Shown: one piece after another, positions 10,027 to 18,826 of the stretch | Position numbering within the stretch: position 1 is the stretch's first letter | Layout of the letters: every line of letters starts with the position of its first letter | From: Defluviicoccus sp046348835 | GTDB lineage: Bacteria > Pseudomonadota > Alphaproteobacteria > Rhodospirillales > Defluviicoccaceae | Direction: 5' to 3' | Length of the DNA stretch: 64,000 bases | Assembly (NCBI GenBank): GCA_046348835.1 | Contig: JAXMDM010000003.1 | Coordinates: forward strand, 1 to 64,000 | Translations under genes and position numbers: made by a program | The notes under the pieces: model-generated | What the model saw: only the letters and a program-made list of their open reading frames with translations | Told to the model about the DNA's origin: nothing | Database searches by the model: none

Positions 10027-10059
10027 TGCACCGCAAGATGCTATTTTTGTGCACCGCAA
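10027..10059. promoter_or_regulatory. candidate PhaR operator: direct repeat TGCACCGCAA
   Basis: TGCACCGCAA occurs at 10027-10036 and again at 10050-10059, 23 bases apart (about two helical turns), in the AT-rich leader of the phasin gene starting at 9941. The palindrome TTGCATTGCAA upstream of phaR (41108-41118) contains the related TGCATTGCAA. That PhaR binds these sites is inferred. Confidence 0.5.
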
Positions 10060-10195
10060 CAAAATCTTAAGCGATTGTTTTATCGGATAAAAGCGGGATC
10101 GGTGGCGACGGCGGTGCGCGGTGTTGCGGGCAGGCCCGCCGGCGCTCTACCCCCAAAGGGACCGAATCCCGAAGAAGACCAATCGCGGCCGGGGT

Positions 10196-10918
10196 TCAGT
10201 CGGGGATGCCCTCCAGCGAGGTGGGCTCGCCGTCGTCGAGATCGGCGGACGGCCAGCGGGGGGCCGGCGGCACATCGACGGCGAAGCCGGGGAGGCGATG
10301 GACGAGGGCGTCGGCGCGGCGCAGGGCACGATCCAGGGTCGCCATCGTTCGCGCCATGTCGGGGCTGTCGTCGGTGGCCCAGACGCGCAGGCAGTCGAGA
10401 TAGATGAGCGCCAAGCCGCGGCGACGCACGAAACCCGCCGCACCCGAGGCCGGCAGACCCGCCGCTTCGACCATCCACCGCATCGCCCGCCGCAGCCGTC
10501 GCAGCAGCAGCGCCATCGCCGGCGGATCGAACGGCAACTCGCGCATCAGCCGCAGATAGGCCGCCCGGTGCTGTTGCAGCATGTCGAAGCGGCGCATCAC
10601 CACGTCGAACAGCCGGTCGCGCGGGCTCTCGGTGCCAGGGGAGATGTTGGCGGGGGAGCCGGCCGGGGCGGCGAGCATGCGGCGATCGGTGCGGGCAAGC
10701 AGCGCCGCCAGGAGATGGGTGCGGGTGGGGAACAGGCGGTAGACATCGGCCAGCGACACCCCGCCGCGCAAGGCGATCTCGCCCATGGTCGCCCGCTGCC
10801 AGCCCCGTTCGGCGATGACGTCGAGGGCGGCATCGAGGAGCCGGTCGCCGGCCGGATCGTCGGTCTCGAGGTCCACCGCGACGTCCGCCTGGTCATCCGC
10901 CCCGCTAGCTATGGTCAT
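10196..10918 (-). CDS. TetR-family transcriptional regulator
   Basis: A 240-residue regulator. The N-terminal helix-turn-helix is seen at about residues 25-70: LLDAALDVIAERGWQRATMG followed by EIALRGGVSLADVYRLFPTR, the standard TetR DNA-binding layout. The C-terminal ligand/dimer half is Arg- and Leu-rich and includes MRELPFDPPAM. The ATG at 10918 is chosen because GAGGGAG lies upstream; the frame is open further to 10987. It is transcribed away from the Omp85-like gene and has no obvious operon partner, so the target is unknown. Confidence 0.88.
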   Translation of the reverse strand: MTIASGADDQADVAVDLETDDPAGDRLLDAALDVIAERGWQRATMGEIALRGGVSLADVYRLFPTRTHLLAALLARTDRRMLAAPAGSPANISPGTESPRDRLFDVVMRRFDMLQQHRAAYLRLMRELPFDPPAMALLLRRLRRAMRWMVEAAGLPASGAAGFVRRRGLALIYLDCLRVWATDDSPDMARTMATLDRALRRADALVHRLPGFAVDVPPAPRWPSADLDDGEPTSLEGIPD

Positions 10919-11181
10919 CGCCGACTCCCTCGTCCCCGCCGCGTCCCGGCCGCCCCGGCGGCCGCCGTTGGTTTCCAGTATAGCCACCGGCGAGCCCGAT
11001 GGCGAAGGCGGCAGAGAAGGCGGCGGCGGGGGTACCTGGGCGGCAACGGTCCCGGTATTGCACGCGGCCTTGCGGGCCGATTGCCCGGTGGCACCCGGCC
11101 CCGCGGCGATTTATGGTGTGGCGTCGCCCCTCCGCCCACCCGCATCCCGCGCCAATCCGTGGACCCCGCCTGGACGAACTG

Positions 11182-12684
11182 ATGCCAGCCATTCAACCGA
11201 TCAGCCTGCCGCGGTCGCGGCGCTCCCGCCGGAGCCGGCGCACCGCCGCCCGCCTTCTCGCCCTCGCCCTCATCCTCGCCGTCGCCGTCGCCCGCGGTGC
11301 CATGGCCGCCGACCCTGCCGAGCCGGCATCACTTTCCCCACCCTCGCCATCGGCATCGGCATCGGCGGACGGGACGGCGCCTGCGGTACCGGGGGTAGCG
11401 GGCACCGCCGCCATCGAGGACCAGGTTCGCGGCAATACGCCGGATGAGCCCGATTACGTCCCGGGCGAGGGGGTGGCGGCGGCGGGACCGGCCGGGGCGT
11501 CGCCGCTGATGCTGCCGTTTCCCTTCTACAACGAGAACTTCGGCGGCGCGCTCGGGTTCGTCTATGGCCTCAACGCCTTTCCCGAGCCGCAGTCGCGCCT
11601 GTTGGCGACGGTGGTCGCCGGCAGCGAAGGGGCGGCGATGCTGTTCCTCGCCGGCCAGGACCTGCGCACCCCCTGGCTGCAGCGGCTGTTCATCGATCCG
11701 GTCTTCTCCGTCGGCTACTTTGCCGACAACAAGGCCTACATCGACGGCAATCCGCGCTTCCCCGACCAGATGGCCGGCAGCAACCTGTCGAGCAAAAACA
11801 ATTACATCAAGGGCAACGGCGTCGACATCTTCGCCCGCGCCCGGTTCAACTACCTGCTGCCGATCGGCAACGGCGAGGAGCAGGTGATTCCCGAATACGA
11901 ATTCGACCGCGGGATTCTCATCGGAGGCGCATCGGGCGCGTCCTCGCTCAATCCGCTGGCGAGCGGCATGACCTATGCGTCGATCCGCCCCTTTTATCGC
12001 AACCAGCAGATCGGCAGCGACGACATCGACAAGGACGAATTCAAGACCAACGGCCTCGATTTCCAGCTGTTCTGGGACAACCGCGACTTCCCCGGCAATC
12101 CGTCCCGCGGCCAGGGGGTGCGGGCGCAGCTCTCGCGCGACTTCGGCGTGCTCGGCAGCGACAACTCGTGGACCGCGATCGAGGGCGAGATCGATCAGTA
12201 CGTCGACTTCGGCGCGTCCGACTGGTTCCGCCAGCGCGTCCTCGCCTTCGACTTCTGGACGGCGTATTCGCCCACCTGGGACAAGTCCGATTCCGGCCGG
12301 GTGTACAACCGGCCGCCGTCCTACACCGGCGCCACCCTGGGCGGCCTGTGGCGCATGCGCGGATATCCGTCGCAGCGGTTCAGCGACAAGGCGGCGATCT
12401 ATTATGCCGCCGAGATGCGGCTGATCCCCGACTGGAACCCGTTCGAAGAGTGGCCGTGGCTGCAGCAGTTCGTCGGCGTCCAGTGGCTGCAGATCGTCCC
12501 CTTCGTCGAGGTCGGCCGGGTCGCTCCCTCCTACAACATCGAGAACCTGCATTCGAGCATGCAGGTGGACGGCGGCCTCGGCCTGCGGGTGCTGGCGAAG
12601 GGCTTCGTCATTCGCGCCGACGCCGCGGTGTCGGACGAGGACTTCGGCATCCAGATGATGGTCGCCCAGCCGTTCCAGTTCTGA
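11182..12684 (+). CDS. BamA/TamA-like outer-membrane beta-barrel protein
   Basis: A 500-residue secreted protein: signal peptide at residues about 1-43 (LLALALILAVAVARGAMA), an Ala/Pro/Ser linker, then a 16-strand-type barrel region from about residue 110 to the C-terminal Phe (QPFQF). Segments such as DFQLFWDNRDFPGNPSRG and LGGLWRMRGYPSQRFSDK match the surface antigen D15 / Omp85 C-terminal barrel, the second containing the lid-loop VRGY/RMRGY motif. No POTRA repeats precede the barrel, so it is not BamA itself. It may be an outer-membrane channel or lipase-associated barrel. The frame is open from 10999, but the signal peptide fixes the start near 11182. Confidence 0.8.
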   Translation: MPAIQPISLPRSRRSRRSRRTAARLLALALILAVAVARGAMAADPAEPASLSPPSPSASASADGTAPAVPGVAGTAAIEDQVRGNTPDEPDYVPGEGVAAAGPAGASPLMLPFPFYNENFGGALGFVYGLNAFPEPQSRLLATVVAGSEGAAMLFLAGQDLRTPWLQRLFIDPVFSVGYFADNKAYIDGNPRFPDQMAGSNLSSKNNYIKGNGVDIFARARFNYLLPIGNGEEQVIPEYEFDRGILIGGASGASSLNPLASGMTYASIRPFYRNQQIGSDDIDKDEFKTNGLDFQLFWDNRDFPGNPSRGQGVRAQLSRDFGVLGSDNSWTAIEGEIDQYVDFGASDWFRQRVLAFDFWTAYSPTWDKSDSGRVYNRPPSYTGATLGGLWRMRGYPSQRFSDKAAIYYAAEMRLIPDWNPFEEWPWLQQFVGVQWLQIVPFVEVGRVAPSYNIENLHSSMQVDGGLGLRVLAKGFVIRADAAVSDEDFGIQMMVAQPFQF

Positions 12685-12763
12685 TCCGTTGTTGCGGGCG
12701 GAATTTGCCGCCATCGCCGGCGCGGCTTATCCTCTTCGGCGTCTTGGCGCGGAGGGAGGAACC

Positions 12764-13423
12764 ATGGGCGGCTGTTGCTGCGGTCCGGCGCTGCCGGCAA
12801 AGGAGGTCTTTACCGGTGAGGACAGGACCTACCGGCGCGTCCTCTGGGTGATCGTCGTCCTAAATGCGGCGATGTTCGTGGTCGAACTGGCGTCGGGACA
12901 CTTCGCCCGCTCCATGGCGTTGCAGGCGGACTCCCTCGATTTCCTCGGCGATGCCGCCACCTACGGGCTGACGCTTTACGCCATCGGCCGGGGCCCGCGC
13001 TTCCGCGCCAATGCCGCCCTCATCAAGGGCGCCTCGATGATGCTGATGGGGCTGGTCATCCTCGCCGCCACCGGCTGGCGGGTGCTGCTGCAGACGGAGC
13101 CCGAGCCGGTGACGATGAGCCTGATCGGCGCGCTGGCGCTGGCGGTCAACCTGGCCGCGGTCGGGCTGTTGATGCGCTGGCGGGCGGGCGACGCCAACGT
13201 CCGCTCGGTTTGGCTGTGCTCGCGCAACGACGCCATCGGCAACGTCGGCGTCATCGTCGCCGCCGGCCTCGTCGCCGTCACCGCCAGCCCGTGGCCGGAC
13301 CTGATCGTCGCAGCGATCATGGCATCGCTGTTCGTCCGCTCGGCGCTCACCGTCATCGGCCAGGCGCGGCGCGAACGGCAGGCGTTTGCGGGCGCCGAAC
13401 ACGCCGCGGCGGCGGGGGCTTGA
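12764..13423 (+). CDS. cation diffusion facilitator-like membrane protein
   Basis: A 219-residue integral membrane protein with about six hydrophobic segments. The N-terminus MGGCCCGPAL carries a Cys cluster that could bind metal. ELASG at about residue 45, LQADSLDFLGDA at about 55-66 and SRNDAIGNVGVIVA at about 150-163 correspond to the membrane metal sites of CDF transporters (HxxxD replaced by SxDFLGD and NDxxxN). The cytoplasmic C-terminal domain is missing, as in the short cation-transporter subfamily. The start at 12764 has GGAGGGAGG upstream. It lies just before a Rieske protein gene. Confidence 0.8.
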   Translation: MGGCCCGPALPAKEVFTGEDRTYRRVLWVIVVLNAAMFVVELASGHFARSMALQADSLDFLGDAATYGLTLYAIGRGPRFRANAALIKGASMMLMGLVILAATGWRVLLQTEPEPVTMSLIGALALAVNLAAVGLLMRWRAGDANVRSVWLCSRNDAIGNVGVIVAAGLVAVTASPWPDLIVAAIMASLFVRSALTVIGQARRERQAFAGAEHAAAAGA

Positions 13424-13458
13424 GCGGGGGCTCGAGGCTCCGGAACGGGTTTGCGGGC

Positions 13459-13797
13459 ATGCGGCGGCGGCTGCGCCTGTGCCGGCTGAGCGAGGTCGCC
13501 GACGGCGGCTCGGCGGCGTTCGAGCCGCTGATCGACGGCGTGCCGACGCGGCTGATGGCGATCCGCAGCGGCGACCGGGTGGTCGTCTACAAGAACGACT
13601 GTCCTCATCTGGGCTGGCCGCTCGACATCGTCCCCGGTCGCTTCCTCGACGCCACCGGCCGCCACATCCTCTGCACCAACCACGGCGCGCTGTTCCGCAT
13701 CGACGACGGGGTGTGCGTCAAGGGCCCCTGCATCGGCGCCGCCCTTGCCGCGGTGCCGTGCCGGGTGGAAGACGGCGCCGTCGTCCTCTTCGTCTGA
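13459..13797 (+). CDS. Rieske 2Fe-2S domain protein
   Basis: A 112-residue single-domain protein. The cluster-binding motifs are CPH (CPHLGWPLD, about residues 50-58) and CTNH (CTNHGALF, about residues 73-80), giving the Cys-His/Cys-His ligand set of a Rieske ferredoxin. Such small ferredoxins deliver electrons to oxygenases or reductases, but no partner is adjacent. The upstream in-frame region reads as the shadow of the preceding transporter gene, so the ATG at 13459 is taken; a TTG at 13421 is an alternative. Confidence 0.85.
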   Translation: MRRRLRLCRLSEVADGGSAAFEPLIDGVPTRLMAIRSGDRVVVYKNDCPHLGWPLDIVPGRFLDATGRHILCTNHGALFRIDDGVCVKGPCIGAALAAVPCRVEDGAVVLFV

Positions 13798-13950
13798 TCG
13801 CCAATACGCCGTCGCGTTCGCCGGCCTGCTCCTGGCGCGGGAAAAGCAACCGTCGGCGAATCGGTACGCCACATTGTTGACATAATCAAACGAGGGGCAT
13901 AATATAAAGGCGTGCTTTTCTTGGATACCTAGGTCTATCGGGGGGTGATC

Positions 13951-15258
13951 ATGTGGTACCATAAAGTAATAGCGATCGCTGCATCAGCGATCGCAGGGGG
14001 ATTTGTCTGCGTCGCCGCGGCCGAGGAAGCGCCCGGCACCGACTTGGTGTCGCTGGCCGGGACGGCGGCGACAGATGCGGCGGAAGCCACCGAGGCAGCG
14101 CCGCAGGACACCAAGGACGTCCCCCTCGTGGTGAAGCCGCGGCCCCGGGAGGGGGCCTCGGCCATTGCCAGCAGCCCGACCAACCGCGCCTTGGTCGTCG
14201 CCGTGACCGCGACCGAGACGGGGAATAAGTGCCTGGCCTATCGGAGCGCCAACGGCGGTCGCACGTGGCTGCCGTCGGTCGTCCTGCCAGGCTCCACCAA
14301 TGCCGGATGCTACGACGCCGATGTCGCCTATGCGCCGGACGGTGGCGCCGTCTATGCCGCCTATGCCATCGATGCGGACGACGGCAGCAAGGACGTGGTG
14401 GTCGCCCGTTCGACCGACAACGGAGCCACCTGGACCGACCCGCCGGTCGTCGCCCTCGATGCGTCCGTCGACGGCTTCTACTCGCCCCGGCTCGCGGTGT
14501 CCCTCGACAAGGCGGACGCCGGCTGGGTCTATCTCCTCGCCGCGCGCATACCCGACTACGGGCCCATCACCTCGATCACGGTCACCCGGTCGGGCGATCG
14601 CGGCACGACCTGGGATCCGGGCAAGACGGTCGTCACCTGGGACGACATCAGCGACGGCACCGCTACGTTGACCGGCGGCCTGGGCGGCGAGGTCCTCCTG
14701 GTGTGGTCGGCGCGCAACCAGTACCAGAACTTCTATCGGCTCAGGACGATGGTGTCGCGGGACCACGCCGGCAGCTTCGGACGGCCGGTGCTCGTTGCCC
14801 GGGATCTTCCGGAGGGATACTGGACGTTCGATGCCAAGATCGGCCAACAGGGTAGCGCCCACATCGTCTACGAGCGGCCAGCGGACGGATCCCACACCGC
14901 CATCGGCTACACCTGGAGTGCCCGCCCCTATACCACCTGGGCGGCCCCGGTAACCCTCGGCGACGGGACGGATTACGACAAGGTATACCCGGTCCTGGCG
15001 GCGCAAAGGTGCGGAATGAGCACCCTGCTTCAGGTGGCCTGGGAAGAGAAGCGGCCGTCGCCCGACTGCGGCGTCCACTACACCCGCAAGCTGGCCCGCA
15101 CCGGGTCCGACTGGTCTGCCGATCTGCGGGTGTCGGACGGCGCCTCATGTACCGGTTACCCGGTCATCGCCGCCGCGCCTTCGGGGGCGCTGACCGCCTG
15201 GACCGCCGACTCCGGCGTCTATTCCAGCCGCGTCCTCAGCGGAGAGAGCTGCCCGTAA
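13951..15258 (+). CDS. secreted BNR/sialidase-fold protein
   Basis: A 435-residue exported protein with a signal peptide (residues 1 to about 25). At least three Asp-box/BNR motifs are visible: SANGGRTW, STDNGATW and SGDRGTTW, the hallmark of the sialidase-type propeller. No convincing arginine triad of true sialidases could be picked out, so the enzymatic role is open. The mature protein has several Cys that could form disulfides. A GTG at 13945 is an alternative start, but the ATG at 13951 sits better behind the GGGGGG. A strong terminator follows. Confidence 0.82.
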   Translation: MWYHKVIAIAASAIAGGFVCVAAAEEAPGTDLVSLAGTAATDAAEATEAAPQDTKDVPLVVKPRPREGASAIASSPTNRALVVAVTATETGNKCLAYRSANGGRTWLPSVVLPGSTNAGCYDADVAYAPDGGAVYAAYAIDADDGSKDVVVARSTDNGATWTDPPVVALDASVDGFYSPRLAVSLDKADAGWVYLLAARIPDYGPITSITVTRSGDRGTTWDPGKTVVTWDDISDGTATLTGGLGGEVLLVWSARNQYQNFYRLRTMVSRDHAGSFGRPVLVARDLPEGYWTFDAKIGQQGSAHIVYERPADGSHTAIGYTWSARPYTTWAAPVTLGDGTDYDKVYPVLAAQRCGMSTLLQVAWEEKRPSPDCGVHYTRKLARTGSDWSADLRVSDGASCTGYPVIAAAPSGALTAWTADSGVYSSRVLSGESCP

Positions 15259-15282
15259 CACTATTCCTCGCCGACGGCACCT

Positions 15283-15312
15283 GCGGGCCCCTGATTGGGC
15301 CCGCTTTTTTTT
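15283..15312 (+). terminator. rho-independent terminator of the BNR-protein gene
   Basis: GCGGGCCC, a six-base loop, GGGCCCGC and then eight T, starting 25 bases after the stop codon. Confidence 0.92.
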
Positions 15313-15357
15313 GCCCGATCGGGATACGGCGACCCCCATATCTTCTTCTTGCGCCTA

Positions 15358-15379
15358 CCGCTCACGGAATCGTGAGCGG
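15358..15379. promoter_or_regulatory. perfect 9-bp inverted repeat ahead of the TerC-family gene
   Basis: CCGCTCACG, GAAT, CGTGAGCGG forms a perfect stem with a tetraloop about 110 bases before the TerC-family start. No T run follows, so it is more likely an operator or leader hairpin than a terminator. I could not match a yybP-ykoY (manganese) riboswitch. Confidence 0.4.
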
Positions 15380-15487
15380 CGTGAGGCTCCCGCGGTGCCG
15401 TTCCGGCGTTAGCTGATCTGCAGGTGGACGACGCCGATCGGCATTGCGGTCGGCGGGAGAGGCTCAACAACAAAGGACCGGCTGCGG

Positions 15488-16573
15488 ATGGACGTGATAA
15501 GTGCGCTCGATGCCGCTTGGCTCGGCATGCACCTCTGGGTCTGGCTCGCCTTCGTCGGCGTCGTCCTCGCCATCCTCATCTTCGATCTCGGCATCCTGCA
15601 TCGTCACGCCCATGAGATCGGCATCGGCGAGAGCCTGGGCATGTCCGCCCTCTACATCGGCCTCGGCCTGTTGTTCGCGGTCGTCGTCTGGTACGTCTAT
15701 GCCGCCTATCCGGACGCCGGCGCCCTCGATCCGCAGATCGCCGGGCAACCCACCGACGCCAGCCGCGCCTGGACCGCGGTCGGCCTCTACCTCACCGCCT
15801 ACCTGGTGGAGAAGACGCTGGCGCTGGACAACGTCTTCGTCATCTCGATGGTCTTCACCTACTTCGCGGTGCCGCGCATCTACCAGCACAAGGTGCTGTT
15901 CTGGGGCATCCTCGGGGTCATCGTCCTGCGCGGACTGATGATCGGCGTGGGCGCCGCCCTGGTCCTCCAGTTCGTCTGGGTGATGTACATCTTCGCCGCG
16001 ATCCTGATCGCCACCGGCATCAAGATGCTGCTGGTCATGGATCGGGAGCCGGACGTCTCCCGCAATCCGGTGCTGCGGCTGATGAAAAAGCACCTGCGGG
16101 TGACCGACCGGTTCCACGACGACCGGTTCTGGGTGCGGATCCCGGACGCGAAGACGGGACGGGCGGTCAAGTACGCGACGCCGCTGTTCCTCTGCCTGGT
16201 GCTGGTAGAGATCGCCGATATCATCTTCGCCATAGACTCGGTGCCGGCGATCTTCGCCCTGACCCGGGATCCATTCATCGTCTATACATCCAACATCTTC
16301 GCGATTTTGGGATTGCGGGCGCTGTACTTTGCTCTGGCGGCGATCGTCCATCGCTTCCACTACCTCAAGTACGCGCTGGCCCTGGTCTTGATCTTCATCG
16401 GCGCCAAGATTGTCCTCGGCGATTTCCTCTGGGGCGGCAAGGTGCCGGCGGCGATCAGCCTCGGGGTGACCGCGGCGCTGCTGTCCACCGGCATCCTGTT
16501 CTCCTGGTGGAAGACCCGGGGCGATCGCGCCGCCACGGACGCCGGCTCCCCCTCGCCACCGGCGGCAAGCTGA
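15488..16573 (+). CDS. TerC/Alx-family integral membrane protein
   Basis: A 361-residue protein with about nine membrane segments. The family signatures are visible: ALDNVFVISMVFTYFAVP at about residues 113-130 and LVEIADIIFAIDSVPAIFAL at about 240-260, each with the acidic residues thought to bind metal. TerC/Alx proteins export manganese or act in metal loading at the membrane and in tellurite tolerance. A 9-bp inverted repeat lies in the leader. The gene stands alone ahead of acs. Confidence 0.93.
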   Translation: MDVISALDAAWLGMHLWVWLAFVGVVLAILIFDLGILHRHAHEIGIGESLGMSALYIGLGLLFAVVVWYVYAAYPDAGALDPQIAGQPTDASRAWTAVGLYLTAYLVEKTLALDNVFVISMVFTYFAVPRIYQHKVLFWGILGVIVLRGLMIGVGAALVLQFVWVMYIFAAILIATGIKMLLVMDREPDVSRNPVLRLMKKHLRVTDRFHDDRFWVRIPDAKTGRAVKYATPLFLCLVLVEIADIIFAIDSVPAIFALTRDPFIVYTSNIFAILGLRALYFALAAIVHRFHYLKYALALVLIFIGAKIVLGDFLWGGKVPAAISLGVTAALLSTGILFSWWKTRGDRAATDAGSPSPPAAS

Positions 16574-16794
16574 CCCTTGCCGGCCTCCGCCGTCCGCATG
16601 CGGCGAAAGGCGGACCTTCGCCGCCTTGCGGGGGCTCGCCGAAGGGCGGCCCCGGACCTGCCGCTTTCCCCGGCGGGCGCTGGCCCTTGTGCCGGGCGGC
16701 GGTTGATGCGATAAAACGCGCCGAAAACGCGGATCAGGAACAACAAAACCCAGCGCGATCCGACGGTTGGTCCTTTGGGAGGAGCTTTCCAAAC

Positions 16795-18729
16795 ATGAGC
16801 GAAGACCATGTGTTTCCCGTGCGGCCGGAAATCGCCGGGTCTGCTTGGTGCGACAACGACAGATACCTCGCGATGTACAAGCAATCGATCGAGGATCCGG
16901 AAGGGTTCTGGGGCGAGCACGGCAAGCGCATCGACTGGTTCACACCTTATACGAAGGTAAAGGACGTCAGCCTGAAGGCGCCCGACGTCCATATCCGCTG
17001 GTTCGCCGACGGCACCACCAATGTCTCCCACAACTGCCTCGACCGTCATCTCGCCACGCGCGGCGACCAGGTGGCGCTGCTGTGGGAGGGCGACAACCCC
17101 AACGAGTCAAAGGCGATAACCTATAAGCAGCTCCACACCGAGGTCTGCAAGTTCGCCAACGTGCTGAAGTCGGTGGGGGTCAAGAAGGGCGACCGGGTCA
17201 CCATCTACCTGCCGATGATCCTCGAGCTGCCCATCGCCATGCTGGCGTGCACCCGCATCGGCGCCATCCATTCCATCGTCTTCGGCGGGTTCTCCCCCGA
17301 CAGTCTCGTTAACCGCATCCAGGACTGCGACGGCTCGGTCATCGTTACCGCCGACGAAGGGATGCGCGGCGGCCGCAAGGTGGCGCTGAAGGCCAACGTC
17401 GACGAGGCGGTGAAGTCGTGCCCGAAGGTGGACACGATGATCGTCGTCAAGCGCACCGGCGGCGCCGTCGCTTGGCAGGACGGGCGCGACCGCTGGTATG
17501 AGGAGCTGATGGCCGAGGCGTCGGCCGACTGCCCGGCGGAGGCGATGAACGCCGAGGACCCGCTGTTCATCCTCTACACCTCCGGGTCGACCGGCAAGCC
17601 GAAGGGGGTGCTGCACACCACCGGCGGCTACCTGGTCTACGTGTCGATGACCCACAAGTATGTGTTCGACTATCACGAAGGCGACATCTACTGGTGTACC
17701 GCCGACATCGGCTGGGTCACCGGCCACAGCTACATCGTCTACGGTCCGCTCACCAACGGCGCCACCTCGATCATGTTCGAGGGCATCCCCAACTATCCCA
17801 ACTCGTCCCGCTTCTGGGATGTGGTCGACAAGTACAAGGTCAACATCTTCTACACCGCGCCGACCGCCATCCGCGCCCTGATGCGGGAAGGCGAGGAGCC
17901 GGTGAAGAGGACGTCGCGCAAGTCGCTGCGCATCCTCGGCACCGTCGGCGAGCCGATCAATCCGGAAGCCTGGATGTGGTACTACGAGGTGGTCGGCGAC
18001 AGCCGCTGCCCGATCGTCGATACCTGGTGGCAGACGGAGACCGGCGGCATCCTGATCACCCCGCTGCCGGGGGCGACGGCACTGAAGCCGGGCTCGGCGA
18101 CCCGTCCGTTCTTCGGCGTCCTGCCGGAGATCGTCGACGCCGACGGCCGCATCCAGGAGGGTGCGTGCACCGGCAACCTCTGCCTCGCCGACGCGTGGCC
18201 GGGGATCATGCGCACCGTCTACGGCGACCACGACCGCTTCGTCCAGACCTACTTCTCCACCTATCCCGGCAAGTATTTCACCGGTGACGGCTGCCGCCGC
18301 GACGAGGACGGCTATTACTGGATCACCGGCCGGGTCGACGACGTCATCAACGTCTCCGGGCACCGGATGGGCACCGCCGAGGTGGAAAGCGCCCTCGTCG
18401 CCCACCCCAAGGTGGCGGAGGCGGCGGTGGTGGGCTATCCCCACGACATCAAGGGCCAGGGCATCTACGCCTACGTCACCCTCAACCTGGACGAGGAACC
18501 GAGCGAGGAACTGCGCAAGGAACTGGTCGCCTGGGTGCGCAAGGAGATCGGCCCGATCGCCAGCCCCGATGTCATCCAGTGGGCACCGGGACTGCCGAAG
18601 ACGCGTTCGGGCAAGATCATGCGCCGCATCTTGCGCAAGATCGCCGAGAACGACGTCGGCTCGCTCGGCGACACCTCCACCCTCGCCGATCCGACGGTGG
18701 TGCAGGACCTGATCGAGCACCGCGGCTAA
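16795..18729 (+). CDS. acs: acetyl-CoA synthetase
   Basis: A 644-residue AMP-forming acetate:CoA ligase. The ATP loop YTSGSTGKPKG is near residue 261, the acetate/adenylate motif DTWWQTETGG near 408, and the C-terminal acetylatable lysine block KTRSGKIMRRILR near 600-612. It activates acetate to acetyl-CoA, feeding the TCA cycle or PHA synthesis. The start at 16795 has GGGAGGAG upstream; the longer open frame is not supported. A strong GC hairpin follows the stop. Confidence 0.97.
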   Translation: MSEDHVFPVRPEIAGSAWCDNDRYLAMYKQSIEDPEGFWGEHGKRIDWFTPYTKVKDVSLKAPDVHIRWFADGTTNVSHNCLDRHLATRGDQVALLWEGDNPNESKAITYKQLHTEVCKFANVLKSVGVKKGDRVTIYLPMILELPIAMLACTRIGAIHSIVFGGFSPDSLVNRIQDCDGSVIVTADEGMRGGRKVALKANVDEAVKSCPKVDTMIVVKRTGGAVAWQDGRDRWYEELMAEASADCPAEAMNAEDPLFILYTSGSTGKPKGVLHTTGGYLVYVSMTHKYVFDYHEGDIYWCTADIGWVTGHSYIVYGPLTNGATSIMFEGIPNYPNSSRFWDVVDKYKVNIFYTAPTAIRALMREGEEPVKRTSRKSLRILGTVGEPINPEAWMWYYEVVGDSRCPIVDTWWQTETGGILITPLPGATALKPGSATRPFFGVLPEIVDADGRIQEGACTGNLCLADAWPGIMRTVYGDHDRFVQTYFSTYPGKYFTGDGCRRDEDGYYWITGRVDDVINVSGHRMGTAEVESALVAHPKVAEAAVVGYPHDIKGQGIYAYVTLNLDEEPSEELRKELVAWVRKEIGPIASPDVIQWAPGLPKTRSGKIMRRILRKIAENDVGSLGDTSTLADPTVVQDLIEHRG

Positions 18730-18750
18730 CCACCGGCGGGCATCTCAACG

Positions 18751-18778
18751 ACGGGCGGGCTCCAGCGGGCCCGCCCGT
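18751..18778 (+). terminator. GC hairpin between convergent acs and glycosyltransferase genes
   Basis: ACGGGCGGGC pairs with GCCCGCCCGT across a short loop, followed only by a weak TGATGTTT. Its position between two convergent genes suggests it serves as a terminator, possibly in both directions. Confidence 0.55.
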
Positions 18779-18826
18779 TGATGTTTGCGCGGCCGAGGGG
18801 TGTCTCGATGCACGCAGGCCGGCGCA

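Noticed and set aside
15310..15487. Possible yybP-ykoY manganese riboswitch before the TerC-family gene
   Set aside because: The conserved core sequences could not be matched, only a simple hairpin.
17107..18720. 537-codon open frame opposite acs
   Set aside because: Antisense shadow of acetyl-CoA synthetase, rich in Asp, Val, Gly and Arg with no domain; high GC makes such frames common.
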